Assembly (NCBI GenBank): GCA_002352225.1
Contig: DEIA01000012.1
Coordinates: 1 to 7,705, forward strand
DNA from: Flammeovirgaceae bacterium UBA2786
GTDB lineage: Bacteria; Bacteroidota; Bacteroidia; Cytophagales; Cyclobacteriaceae
Direction: 5' to 3'
DNA: 7,705 nt
Each line of letters opens with the position of its first letter. Within the stretch, counting starts at the first letter, position 1. The notes beneath the pieces are model-generated. The model saw nothing but the letters and a program-made list of their open reading frames with translations, had not been told where the DNA came from and ran no database searches. A program made the translations under genes and the position numbers. Positions 1 to 6,309 of this stretch are shown in pieces.

Positions 1-122
1 CTCCATTCATTCAAAGAACGTTTTGAATATCTGCTTTTGTTTCCAATCGCTTTATTCAATAGTGGCCTTAGCCTTAATTTGATCAACCCATCTGGTTGAT
101 TGCTCCCCCGTTTTCATTTTGG
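1..122 (-). promoter_or_regulatory. Leader region, possibly of an rRNA operon
   Basis: This is the transcribed leader expected downstream of the minus-strand promoter at 128-158. It contains a boxA-like GTTCTTTGA (complement of 11-19) followed by TGGAG at the very edge. A GTTCTTTGA-N4-TGGA pattern is, from memory, common in Bacteroidota rRNA leaders ahead of 16S genes. Two inverted repeats are visible: a perfect 7-base stem at 82-88/94-100 (ATCAACC/GGTTGAT, 5-base loop), and another at 9-15/22-28 (ATTCAAA/TTTGAAT, 6-base loop) that contains most of the boxA-like motif. A 21-codon reading frame at 117-52 is probably chance. No 16S sequence lies inside the window, so the rRNA assignment is inference. 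The alternative is the structured leader of another RNA or of a protein-coding gene. Confidence 0.4.
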
Positions 123-127
123 GACTG

Positions 128-158
128 CAAATGTAGATGGAAATCTATGCCTACGCAA
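128..158 (-). promoter_or_regulatory. Minus-strand promoter, Bacteroidota type (TTG-N20-TACATTTG)
   Basis: On the minus strand a TTG (complement of 156-158) is followed after 20 bases by TACATTTG (complement of 128-135). This is a full match to the Bacteroidota consensus TTG-N17-23-TAnnTTTG used by the primary sigma factor of this phylum. Transcription would start near 122 and run toward position 1. The promoter lies just after the purA stop codon and points the same way as purA, so it serves whatever lies beyond the left edge. No hairpin terminator is visible between purA and this site. Confidence 0.6.
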
Positions 159-176
159 GCAGGTACTAAAAATATT

Positions 177-1457
177 TCAGAATTTACTTTGGTTGCGCAA
201 AATGGTTTGTGCCCGGTCTGGTCCTATTGAGATAAGGGAAATTGGAACACCCAAAGATTTTTCCAGAAAATAAACATATGACAATAGATTGGTTGGCAAA
301 TCCGATTCCCGGGTTCCAGAAAGTGGGGTATTCCAACCTGGAAGTTCGGTATAAACCGGAACAATCTTCTGGTTTACAAATTCATAAGGTAGTGCTTCTG
401 TAATAGTACCGTCAGCTAATTTATAGTGGGTGCAAATCTTAATAGTTGAAAATATGCTCAACACATCGGCTTTCATCATTAACAACTGTGTAACTCCATT
501 AATCATAATGGAGTACTTGAGTGATGGTAAATCGATCCATCCACACCTGCGGGGGCGGCCAGTGGTGGATCCAAACTCGTTGCCCTCTTTACGCATACGT
601 TCGCCTTCTTCATCTAACAACTCGGTAGGGAAAGGGCCACTACCCACACGTGTGCTATATGCTTTAAAGATTCCGTAAACCTCGCCAATTTTTGCCGGTG
701 CAATACCTAAACCCGTACATGCACCTGCAGTTACGGTATTTGAACTGGTTACAAACGGGTAGCTTCCAAAGTCTATGTCTAACAAAGATCCCTGAGCTCC
801 TTCTGCCAGAACAGTTGACTTCTTGTTTAGTTCTTCATTAATAAAGTATTCGCTATCGATCAGATTGAAGTCTTTTAAAAAAGCAACTGCCTCAAAGAAT
901 TGCTTTTCTAATTCCGGCCAGTTGAATTCAATAGCATGGTTTTTCAGTATCTCAAAATGAATATCTGTGAGTTTTTTAAACCTGGTTTCAAACTCTGGAG
1001 AAAGTATATCGCCCACCCGTAAACCTTGCCGCCCGATTTTATCCTGATACGATGGGCCAATACCTTTTAGTGTTGAACCAATCTTCTGATCGCCCTTGGC
1101 TTTTTCATAGGCTTGATCAAGCAAGCGGTGCGTAGGCACAATAAGGGTAGCTTTCTTTGAAATGAAAAGATTGGCTTTCACATTCATGTTGAACTTAGCC
1201 AGCTTTTCGATTTCAGTTTTAAAAACAATCGGATCCAGAACTACTCCATTGCCAATAATGTTGCGGGTTTTCTCTCTGAATATCCCGGAAGGTATTTGGT
1301 GCAATACATGTTTAATTCCATCAAACTCAAGCGTATGGCCTGCATTTGGTCCGCCTTGAAAACGGGCCACCACATCGTAGCGCGGTGCCAGCACATCTAC
1401 AATTTTACCTTTACCTTCATCGCCCCATTGCAGGCCCAGCAATACATCTACTTTCAT
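177..1457 (-). CDS. purA: Adenylosuccinate synthetase
   Basis: This cytoplasmic enzyme of AMP synthesis joins IMP and aspartate, with GTP hydrolysis, to give adenylosuccinate, which is the first step from IMP toward AMP. The 426 residues match the usual family length. The N-terminal signature GLQWGDEGKGKIVD (residues 8-21) holds the catalytic Asp13 and the glycine-rich loop, and NAGHT supplies His41. Further family blocks are AEGAQGSLLDIDFGSYPFVT (218-237), the substrate loop GSTTGRPRRCGWIDL (296-310), the guanine-recognition KADVL (329-333) and the C-terminal SIGPDR (410-415). It starts with ATG. The gene begins 18 bases after the STAS stop and has no promoter-like element in that gap, so it is probably the last gene of a fur-STAS-purA transcript. 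In E. coli this enzyme is inhibited by (p)ppGpp, which makes the nearby RelA/SpoT gene notable. Nothing is missing or truncated. Confidence 0.98.
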   Translation of the reverse strand: MKVDVLLGLQWGDEGKGKIVDVLAPRYDVVARFQGGPNAGHTLEFDGIKHVLHQIPSGIFREKTRNIIGNGVVLDPIVFKTEIEKLAKFNMNVKANLFISKKATLIVPTHRLLDQAYEKAKGDQKIGSTLKGIGPSYQDKIGRQGLRVGDILSPEFETRFKKLTDIHFEILKNHAIEFNWPELEKQFFEAVAFLKDFNLIDSEYFINEELNKKSTVLAEGAQGSLLDIDFGSYPFVTSSNTVTAGACTGLGIAPAKIGEVYGIFKAYSTRVGSGPFPTELLDEEGERMRKEGNEFGSTTGRPRRCGWIDLPSLKYSIMINGVTQLLMMKADVLSIFSTIKICTHYKLADGTITEALPYEFVNQKIVPVYTELPGWNTPLSGTRESDLPTNLLSYVYFLEKSLGVPISLISIGPDRAQTILRNQSKF

Positions 1458-1475
1458 TTCTGAATTTATATTGGC

Positions 1476-1808
1476 TTATGCTTTCTTTATTTCTTCTTCC
1501 GATTTAATAATCTGAAAAATAGAGTTGAGTTTAGTAATTACCAATAGTTTGGTTACACTTTCTGACGGATTCATCAGGTAAACCTCTCCACCCTTGTTTC
1601 TGAATTTGGTTAGTATGGTGATCAAAATTCCAATTCCGCTACTGTTTATGTACCGAAGTGCGGATATCTCAATAATACAAGTGGCTACCTGATGGCTAAT
1701 TGCTTCGTTAACAACTGAAATGAGTTGGGAGTTATCGTCTTCTACTATTAAATCTCCTGCTATTCTTAATATCAGGTTGTTACCTCGTAGTTCCTGTGTT
1801 AGGTTCAT
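1476..1808 (-). CDS. STAS-domain protein (anti-sigma factor antagonist-like)
   Basis: This is a small single-domain STAS protein of 110 residues, the SpoIIAA/RsbV fold. Family members bind a serine-kinase anti-sigma factor and are switched off by serine phosphorylation; others act as scaffolds. Visible features are the first strands with LILRIAGDLIVED (12-24), a strand with CIIEISALRYI (44-54), then NSSGIGILI (55-63), the site where SpoIIAA has DSSG. Ser56 aligns with the phosphorylated Ser58 of SpoIIAA; the preceding Asp is Asn55 here. A GGEVYLMNPS block (73-82) precedes the last helix. I chose the ATG at 1808 because it overlaps the fur stop as ATGA, a standard sign of translational coupling. 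A TTG at 1826 would add only six residues. No RsbW-like kinase, PP2C phosphatase or sigma factor is nearby, so the partner is unknown. Confidence 0.85.
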   Translation of the reverse strand: MNLTQELRGNNLILRIAGDLIVEDDNSQLISVVNEAISHQVATCIIEISALRYINSSGIGILITILTKFRNKGGEVYLMNPSESVTKLLVITKLNSIFQIIKSEEEIKKA

Positions 1809-2269
1809 AATTTCTTGTTTTCGCAATTTGCTTTCTTACACGAAGCATACAAAATTAATGAGTGGTGCATCACATTAAAGTGCAATAATTCTTCTACTGT
1901 ATTCTGAATGGTTTGAATACGCGGATCGCAAAATTCAACTACTTTGTGGCATTCGGTACAAATTAAATGATCGTGCTGTTTGTAGCCATACGATTTTTCG
2001 TACTGGGCCAGATTTTTACCAAACTGGTGCTTACTTACCAAATCGCATTCAACCAATAAATCTAATGTATTGTAAACCGTAGCCCTGCTTACCCTATAGC
2101 TTTTGTTTTTCATATTGATGTACAACGACTCAACATCAAAATGTCCGGTTAACGAATAGATTTCTTCGAGAATGGCATACCGTTCGGGTGTTTTACGCAA
2201 TTCCTTGTTTTCCAGGTATGCTGTAAAAATTTGTTTTACTTCATCAAATACTTTTCTATTAAGAGCCAT
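1805..2269 (-). CDS. fur: Fur-family metal-responsive transcriptional regulator
   Basis: This is a dimeric, metal-dependent DNA-binding repressor of the Fur/Zur/PerR family, 154 residues from the ATG at 2269. The N-terminal winged helix covers about residues 10-90, with recognition-helix sequence SRATVYNTLDLL (61-72). The C-terminal dimerisation and metal domain has HDH (99-101), CTEC (104-107), EFCD (112-115), HH (135-136) and a final Cys pair, Cys144 and Cys149, spaced CX4C rather than the classical CX2C. A structural zinc site is therefore likely. Iron, zinc or peroxide sensing cannot be decided from these residues. The longer TTG start at 2287 is rejected because that TTG lies inside the TATATTTG -7 element. 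The gene overlaps the following STAS gene by four bases. It lies downstream of the RelA/SpoT gene but has its own promoter. Confidence 0.93.
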   Translation of the reverse strand: MALNRKVFDEVKQIFTAYLENKELRKTPERYAILEEIYSLTGHFDVESLYINMKNKSYRVSRATVYNTLDLLVECDLVSKHQFGKNLAQYEKSYGYKQHDHLICTECHKVVEFCDPRIQTIQNTVEELLHFNVMHHSLILYASCKKANCENKKL

Positions 2270-2284
2270 ATTTTTCTTGCAGCG

Positions 2285-2292
2285 CAAATATA
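2285..2292 (-). promoter_or_regulatory. -7 element of the fur promoter (TATATTTG)
   Basis: TATATTTG on the minus strand is an exact match to TAnnTTTG. It ends 15 bases before the fur ATG at 2269, so the untranslated leader would be only about ten bases. No convincing TTG -33 element sits 17-23 bases upstream. The site lies in the gap between the RelA/SpoT stop (2331) and fur and should drive fur-STAS-purA. Confidence 0.6.
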
Positions 2293-2330
2293 GTATTTCA
2301 TCACTCAGATTAAGGCTTTGGTTCGCAAAA

Positions 2331-4544
2331 TCAGGTCACGCGTGAATCGAACCTTGAAACTTTTACCACTCCTTCTACCTTCTCCAGTTTAGAAATCAGC
2401 ATCTCGAGATGCCGGGTATCGTTTACATAAAGCATTATTTCGCCACTAAAAATACCTTGATCTGTTTTAAACGAAAGCGAGCTCATATTTACTTTAAGTT
2501 CTTCTGAGATTACCTTGGACACATCGTTAATAAGACCCACCCTATCGGTACCTATTACCTTAAGACCGGTTAAAAAAGCCACTTCGTGTTGCGATGTCCA
2601 TTTTGCTTTAATTACGCGATTGCCATGGTTAGCCAGCAGTTCAGTAGCGTTAGGGCATGTGGTGCGATGAATTTTAATGCCTTCGTTTACGGTAACAAAG
2701 CCAAAGACATCATCGCCTGGAATTGGGGTGCAGCATTTAGCCAGTTTGTACTCCACCACATCCATATCCTCGCCAATCAGCAAGGTATCTTCCTGGCGAC
2801 CTTTGGCTTTGATTTCCTGTTCGATCGTTTTTACATCTACCTGTTCGAGCGGGCGGGTTTTAAGAGGTGAAGAGGGTTTGAACTCTTTAAATCGCTTCAG
2901 GTCATTTACGGTAATAGTTCCTTTGCCTACCCGGTAGTGTAATTCAAATTGAGAATTAACATTGAAGTAAGCCCGCATTTGCTCATACACCTGGTTATTG
3001 GCATCTATTTTCAATTGCTTGAGTTTACGCCCCAGCATTTCTTTGCCAAGGTCTACTACATTACGCTTATCTTCTTTTAATAATTCTTTGATTTTGGATT
3101 TGGCTTTGGGACTTATTACAAAGCGTAACCAATCTTCGTTTGCTTTTTGCTTGGACGAGGTGAGAATTTCAATCTGATCGCCATTCTTCAACACGTGATT
3201 AATGGGCACCAACTTTTGATTTACTTTAGCCCCAATACATTTAGCACCAATATCGGTGTGTATATCAAACGCAAAATCAAGGGCTGTAGCTCCGTTGGGT
3301 AATGTTTTCAATTCGCCTTTTGGGGTGAATACAAAGATTTCTTCATTAAAAAGATTACCTCTAAAATCATCTACAAACTCAAGGGCTGTAAGGTCTTGCT
3401 TCTCTAACAATTCGCGCACACGTATCAACCATTTTTCCAGATTTGATTCGTGTGTGGAGTGATTGTCTTTGTATTTCCAGTGGGCAGCATAGCCCTTTTC
3501 TGCAATTTCATCCATTCGTCTGGTTCTGATCTGCACCTCTACCCACTGGCCGTTTTTTGCCATTACGGTGGTGTGCAGCGATTCGTATCCGTTGGCTTTG
3601 GGTGTACTAATCCAATCGCGCAGCCGATCGGGGTTAGGTGTGTAATAATCCGTTACAATTGAATAAGCCTGCCAGCAAAAAGATTTTTCTTGTTCTATTG
3701 GCGTGTTCAGAATAAGGCGCACTGCAAACAAATCGTACACCTCCTCAAAGGGGATGTTCTGTTTGCGCATCTTATTGTAGATGGAGAAAATAGATTTTGG
3801 CCTGCTCTTTATTTCGTATTCAATATTGAGTTTATCTAATTCATCTTTTACAGGCTGCACAAATAGTTTTATGAATTTATTTCGCGATACCCGGGTTTCA
3901 TCAATTTTATCAGCTATTTCACGATACACCGCGTTATCGGTAAACCGCAGGTATAAATCTTCAAGTTCAGTTTTGATCGCATTAAGCCCAAGCCTGTGTG
4001 CAAGGGGAGCATACAGATAAATCGTTTCGGACGATACCCGCAACTGTTTGTTACGCGGCATGCTATCTAACGTGCGCATGTTATGCAACCGATCGGCCAG
4101 CTTTATCAGAATTACCCGAACATCTTCCGAAAGAGTAAAAAGCATTTTGCGGAAGTTCTCAGCCTGGGCCGAAGTTCCGTATTCAAACACACCGCGTATT
4201 TTGGTAAGGCCGTCAATAATACGTGCTACTTTATTTCCGAAAATCCGCTCAAGATCTTTCAGTTGAATATCTGTGTCTTCAACCACATCGTGCAGCAGGG
4301 CGGCAATAATAGAGGTGGTGCCCAACCCGATTTCTTCTACACAGATTTCGGCCACCGAAAGCGGGTGAAAGATGTAGGGCTCGCCCGACTTTCTACGCAT
4401 ATCTTTATGCGCTTCCATAGAAATGGTAAAGGCCTTTTTAATAAGGCGGGCATCGCCTTCGTTTAATACCGGTTTTGCCTTTCGCAACAACCTGCGATAA
4501 CGCGCAATGATTTCCCTCTTCTCTTCTTCAACATCAATTACCAC
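2331..4544 (-). CDS. relA: Bifunctional (p)ppGpp synthetase/hydrolase, RelA/SpoT family
   Basis: This long RelA/SpoT homologue makes and degrades the alarmone (p)ppGpp in the stringent response; the substrates are GTP or GDP plus ATP. At 737 residues it has the full family architecture. The HD hydrolase domain (about 30-200) is intact with His60, His85-Asp86, the ED pair 89-90 and Asp151 in KLADRLHNMRT, so hydrolase activity is expected. The synthetase domain (about 235-360) has KSRPKSIFSIYNKM (246-259), DLFAVRL, GYESLHT (319-325) and VEVQIRT (335-341). A TGS domain (about 401-463), a helical linker, a Cys/His motif (Cys604-Cys605, His626, Cys630) and a C-terminal ACT domain (about 655-735) follow. 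Translation must start at the GTG at 4544: an in-frame TAA lies three codons upstream (4551-4553) and no ATG intervenes. It is divergent from the tRNA-Leu gene, and I saw no clear promoter for it. Confidence 0.97.
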   Translation of the reverse strand: MVIDVEEEKREIIARYRRLLRKAKPVLNEGDARLIKKAFTISMEAHKDMRRKSGEPYIFHPLSVAEICVEEIGLGTTSIIAALLHDVVEDTDIQLKDLERIFGNKVARIIDGLTKIRGVFEYGTSAQAENFRKMLFTLSEDVRVILIKLADRLHNMRTLDSMPRNKQLRVSSETIYLYAPLAHRLGLNAIKTELEDLYLRFTDNAVYREIADKIDETRVSRNKFIKLFVQPVKDELDKLNIEYEIKSRPKSIFSIYNKMRKQNIPFEEVYDLFAVRLILNTPIEQEKSFCWQAYSIVTDYYTPNPDRLRDWISTPKANGYESLHTTVMAKNGQWVEVQIRTRRMDEIAEKGYAAHWKYKDNHSTHESNLEKWLIRVRELLEKQDLTALEFVDDFRGNLFNEEIFVFTPKGELKTLPNGATALDFAFDIHTDIGAKCIGAKVNQKLVPINHVLKNGDQIEILTSSKQKANEDWLRFVISPKAKSKIKELLKEDKRNVVDLGKEMLGRKLKQLKIDANNQVYEQMRAYFNVNSQFELHYRVGKGTITVNDLKRFKEFKPSSPLKTRPLEQVDVKTIEQEIKAKGRQEDTLLIGEDMDVVEYKLAKCCTPIPGDDVFGFVTVNEGIKIHRTTCPNATELLANHGNRVIKAKWTSQHEVAFLTGLKVIGTDRVGLINDVSKVISEELKVNMSSLSFKTDQGIFSGEIMLYVNDTRHLEMLISKLEKVEGVVKVSRFDSRVT

Positions 4545-4585
4545 GGTTCCTTACGTTGTTAAAAATTCAATTTTTTATTCAGCCC

Positions 4586-4615
4586 TTTAATCATAACGAA
4601 ATATCTCTAAATTTG
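4586..4615 (+). promoter_or_regulatory. Promoter for tRNA-Leu (TTTA-N18-TAAATTTG)
   Basis: TAAATTTG at 4608-4615 exactly fits the Bacteroidota -7 consensus TAnnTTTG. A TTTA at 4586-4589, 18 bases upstream, is a plausible imperfect -33 element. The expected start near 4621 gives a precursor leader of about 43 bases before the mature tRNA, containing the palindrome at 4623-4653. Confidence 0.5.
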
Positions 4616-4622
4616 CACTCCC

Positions 4623-4653
4623 TTTGGTAAAAAAGCTTGTTTTTTTAACCAAA
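4623..4653. repeat. Palindrome between the relA and tRNA-Leu genes
   Basis: TTTGGT plus six A (4623-4634) is the inverted complement of six T plus ACCAAA (4641-4653), with one unpaired A at 4647 and a short loop around GCTTG. It lies after the tRNA promoter and before the mature tRNA. It could be a hairpin in the pre-tRNA leader or an operator shared by the divergent transcription units. No gene ends upstream on the plus strand, so a terminator role in that direction has no obvious client. Confidence 0.6.
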
Positions 4654-4663
4654 AGTGGAACAT

Positions 4664-4745
4664 GCGCATGTGGCGTAATTGGCAGCCGCGCTAGACTTAG
4701 GATCTAGTGCCGCAAGGCGTGGGGGTTCGAGTCCCTCCATGCGCA
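4664..4745 (+). tRNA. tRNA-Leu, anticodon UAG
   Basis: This class II tRNA of 82 bases decodes CUA and, by wobble, other CUN leucine codons. The acceptor stem is a perfect seven-pair match, GCGCATG (4664-4670) with CATGCGC (4738-4744), followed by discriminator A4745 as expected for leucine. The D loop contains AATTGGCAG. The anticodon stem is CTAGA/TCTAG (4691-4695 and 4703-4707) around loop CTTAGGA, with anticodon TAG at 4698-4700. A long variable arm (about 4708-4720, TGCC/GGCG with a short loop) is typical of Leu and Ser tRNAs. The T arm has GGGGG/CCCTC around TTCGAGT. CCA is not encoded, so it must be added after transcription. Confidence 0.97.
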
Positions 4746-4756
4746 CAAAAATTAAG

Positions 4757-4814
4757 TAGGCAGTGGGCAGTAAGGCAGTGGGCAATTTGCCGGCTGCCAC
4801 TTGCTTTCTGCCTA
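4757..4814. repeat. GGCAGTGGGCA tandem copies in an imperfect hairpin
   Basis: Two copies of GGCAGTGGGCA (4759-4769 and 4774-4784) are followed by a degenerate inverted copy. The outer arms TAGGCAG (4757-4763) and CTGCCTA (4808-4814) are perfectly complementary. Inside, GGCAG (4774-4778) pairs with CTGCC (4794-4798) and GGCA (4781-4784) with TGCC (4788-4791). It lies between the tRNA-Leu 3' end and tig. It may terminate the tRNA transcript, although no clean T run follows. Low-complexity GGCAGT-type intergenic repeats occur in many Bacteroidota genomes, so this is probably one copy of a dispersed family. Confidence 0.65.
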
Positions 4815-4848
4815 TTTAACTAATTATTAAATCTTTAAATATTTTACC

Positions 4849-6198
4849 TTGAACATTACACTCGACAAACAAAGCGCTACGGACGGAATAATTAGGATTA
4901 ACCTTGCCGAAAGCGATTATCAGCTAAAAGTAGAAGAAAAGGTAAAAGACTATGCCCGAAAGGCAAATATTAAGGGTTTTAGGCAGGGTAAAGTACCTAC
5001 CGGAGTAATTAAGAAGATGTTTGGAAAATCTATTCTGGTAGATGAGGTTAACCATATTGTATCGCACTCGGTATCGGATTATATACGCGATCAGAAATTG
5101 CGCATTTTAGGCGACCCCATGCCCAACCAGGAAAAGGCGTTTGGGATTGATTGGGATTCTCAAAAAGATTTTGAATTTGAATTTCAGATTGGTTTGGTGG
5201 ACGATTTTGAGGTTGACCTTTCAGCTAAAGTAAAAGTAAAATCATACCCTATAACCGTTGATCAATCTGTAATTGACGAAACTCTTGAGGACGTTAAACA
5301 ACGTTTTGGCAAGGTAACATACCCCGAAGCAGCCGAAGCCGGGTGCAACTTGTATGGCGAAATTTCCAAAGCAGGTGAAGAAGAGAAAAAAAGTTCTTAC
5401 ATCACCCTGGATAAAATAGCGAAGAAAGAACAAAAGAAATTTCTTGGGTTAAAAATTGAAGACGTAGTAGAGTTTGATATTGACAAGACCTTTGATGATG
5501 TGAAAGCTAAAGCTCAGGCCCTAAACATTGCCGAAGAAGAAGCTGAAAAAGCAACCGGAACTTATTCATTTAAGATTACTACAATTAGCCAGCCCGAGCC
5601 AGCACAAATTAATCAGGAATTGTTTGATAAAGTATTTGGCCCCAATGCGGTTAAAAGCGAAGAAGAGTTTATTGAAAAGATAAAGTCTACAATAAGTGAA
5701 AATTATAATCGGGAAACCGAGCATTTGCTGGATCATGAAATTCAGCACTACTATGTTGATCACACCAAAATTACCATGCCAGAGAGTTTTCTTAAAAGTT
5801 GGTTGAAGAATTCCAGCAATGGCGAAGTTACCGATGTGGTCTTAGAGAAGGAGTTTAATTCATACCGCGATTCGTTAAAATGGGATTTAATCAAAAATAA
5901 AATTGCCGAGGACAAAGAGATAAAAGTGGAAGGTGATGAGGTTCGCGAAAAAGCCAAACAGTTTATAATGGATCAATTTGGCGGGCCGGCCATTGCCTCG
6001 CAGTTGGGCGATAAACTGAATGATATTGCCAACAATTACCTATCGGGCCAGGACGGCAAAGGCGAAAATTTTATGAAAATATACAATCAGCTTCGCCACG
6101 ATAAAATTCTGAAAGTGATTAAAGAGAATATTTCAGTAACTGAAAAGAAAGTTAGCCTGGAAGAGTTTAAAAAAATGGCAGAAGCCCACCGCCATTAG
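4849..6198 (+). CDS. tig: Trigger factor, ribosome-associated chaperone
   Basis: This cytoplasmic ATP-independent chaperone docks at the ribosomal exit tunnel and shields emerging polypeptides. At 449 residues it is near the usual length. The ribosome-binding domain occupies about residues 1-130 and carries the docking signature GFRQGKVP (43-50). A central FKBP-like region (about 150-247) is poorly conserved: the usual GDxVxxDFxG start is replaced by AGCNLYGEIS, so prolyl isomerase activity is doubtful. The remaining 200 residues form the helical C-terminal chaperone arms, with an EEEFIEKIK start and a charged tail ending AEAHRH. The start is TTG: an in-frame TAA lies at 4828, no ATG intervenes, and the next Met is residue 58, beyond the docking motif. 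MNIT at the N-terminus fits trigger factors of this phylum. A terminator follows, separating it from clpP. Confidence 0.95.
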   Translation: MNITLDKQSATDGIIRINLAESDYQLKVEEKVKDYARKANIKGFRQGKVPTGVIKKMFGKSILVDEVNHIVSHSVSDYIRDQKLRILGDPMPNQEKAFGIDWDSQKDFEFEFQIGLVDDFEVDLSAKVKVKSYPITVDQSVIDETLEDVKQRFGKVTYPEAAEAGCNLYGEISKAGEEEKKSSYITLDKIAKKEQKKFLGLKIEDVVEFDIDKTFDDVKAKAQALNIAEEEAEKATGTYSFKITTISQPEPAQINQELFDKVFGPNAVKSEEEFIEKIKSTISENYNRETEHLLDHEIQHYYVDHTKITMPESFLKSWLKNSSNGEVTDVVLEKEFNSYRDSLKWDLIKNKIAEDKEIKVEGDEVREKAKQFIMDQFGGPAIASQLGDKLNDIANNYLSGQDGKGENFMKIYNQLRHDKILKVIKENISVTEKKVSLEEFKKMAEAHRH

Positions 6199-6231
6199 CA
6201 GAACTAAAACCGGCCGAATCTGGTTAAACCA

Positions 6232-6260
6232 AAGCCCTGTTGATTAAATAGGGCTTTTTT
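6232..6260 (+). terminator. Rho-independent terminator after tig
   Basis: AAGCCCT (6232-6238) pairs perfectly with AGGGCTT (6250-6256) around an 11-base loop, and the descending arm runs into six T (6255-6260). It begins 34 bases after the tig stop and should end most tig transcripts before clpP. Confidence 0.85.
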
Positions 6261-6281
6261 ATTTCATTTTTCTTAGTAACA

Positions 6282-6309
6282 TTGACTTGAGAAAAATAAA
6301 ATAAGTCTT
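6282..6309 (+). promoter_or_regulatory. Weak candidate promoter for clpP
   Basis: TTG (6282-6284) is followed after 17 bases by TAAGTCTT (6302-6309), a two-mismatch version of TAnnTTTG. Because a terminator separates tig from clpP, some promoter is expected in 6261-6353; this is the best candidate I could find, not a firm call. Confidence 0.25.

Noticed and set aside
1806..1826. TTG at 1826 as start of the STAS gene
   Set aside because: The ATG at 1808 overlaps the fur stop as ATGA and leaves a complete STAS domain; the extra six residues have no family support.
4083..4466. Plus-strand reading frame of 127 codons opposite relA, and similar shorter ones opposite purA, relA and tig
   Set aside because: They lie wholly inside well-recognised genes on the other strand, show no family motifs, and are expected by-products of codon bias.
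4757..4784. CRISPR-like direct repeats after the tRNA
   Set aside because: There are only two 11-base copies with a 4-base gap, no spacers and no cas genes.
4664..4848. tRNA-Leu as an attachment site for an integrated element
   Set aside because: No integrase and no duplicated tRNA 3' end are visible; tig follows directly.
4845..4852. TACCTTGA as a -7 promoter element for tig
   Set aside because: It overlaps the TTG start codon itself, so a transcript from it would lack the start.
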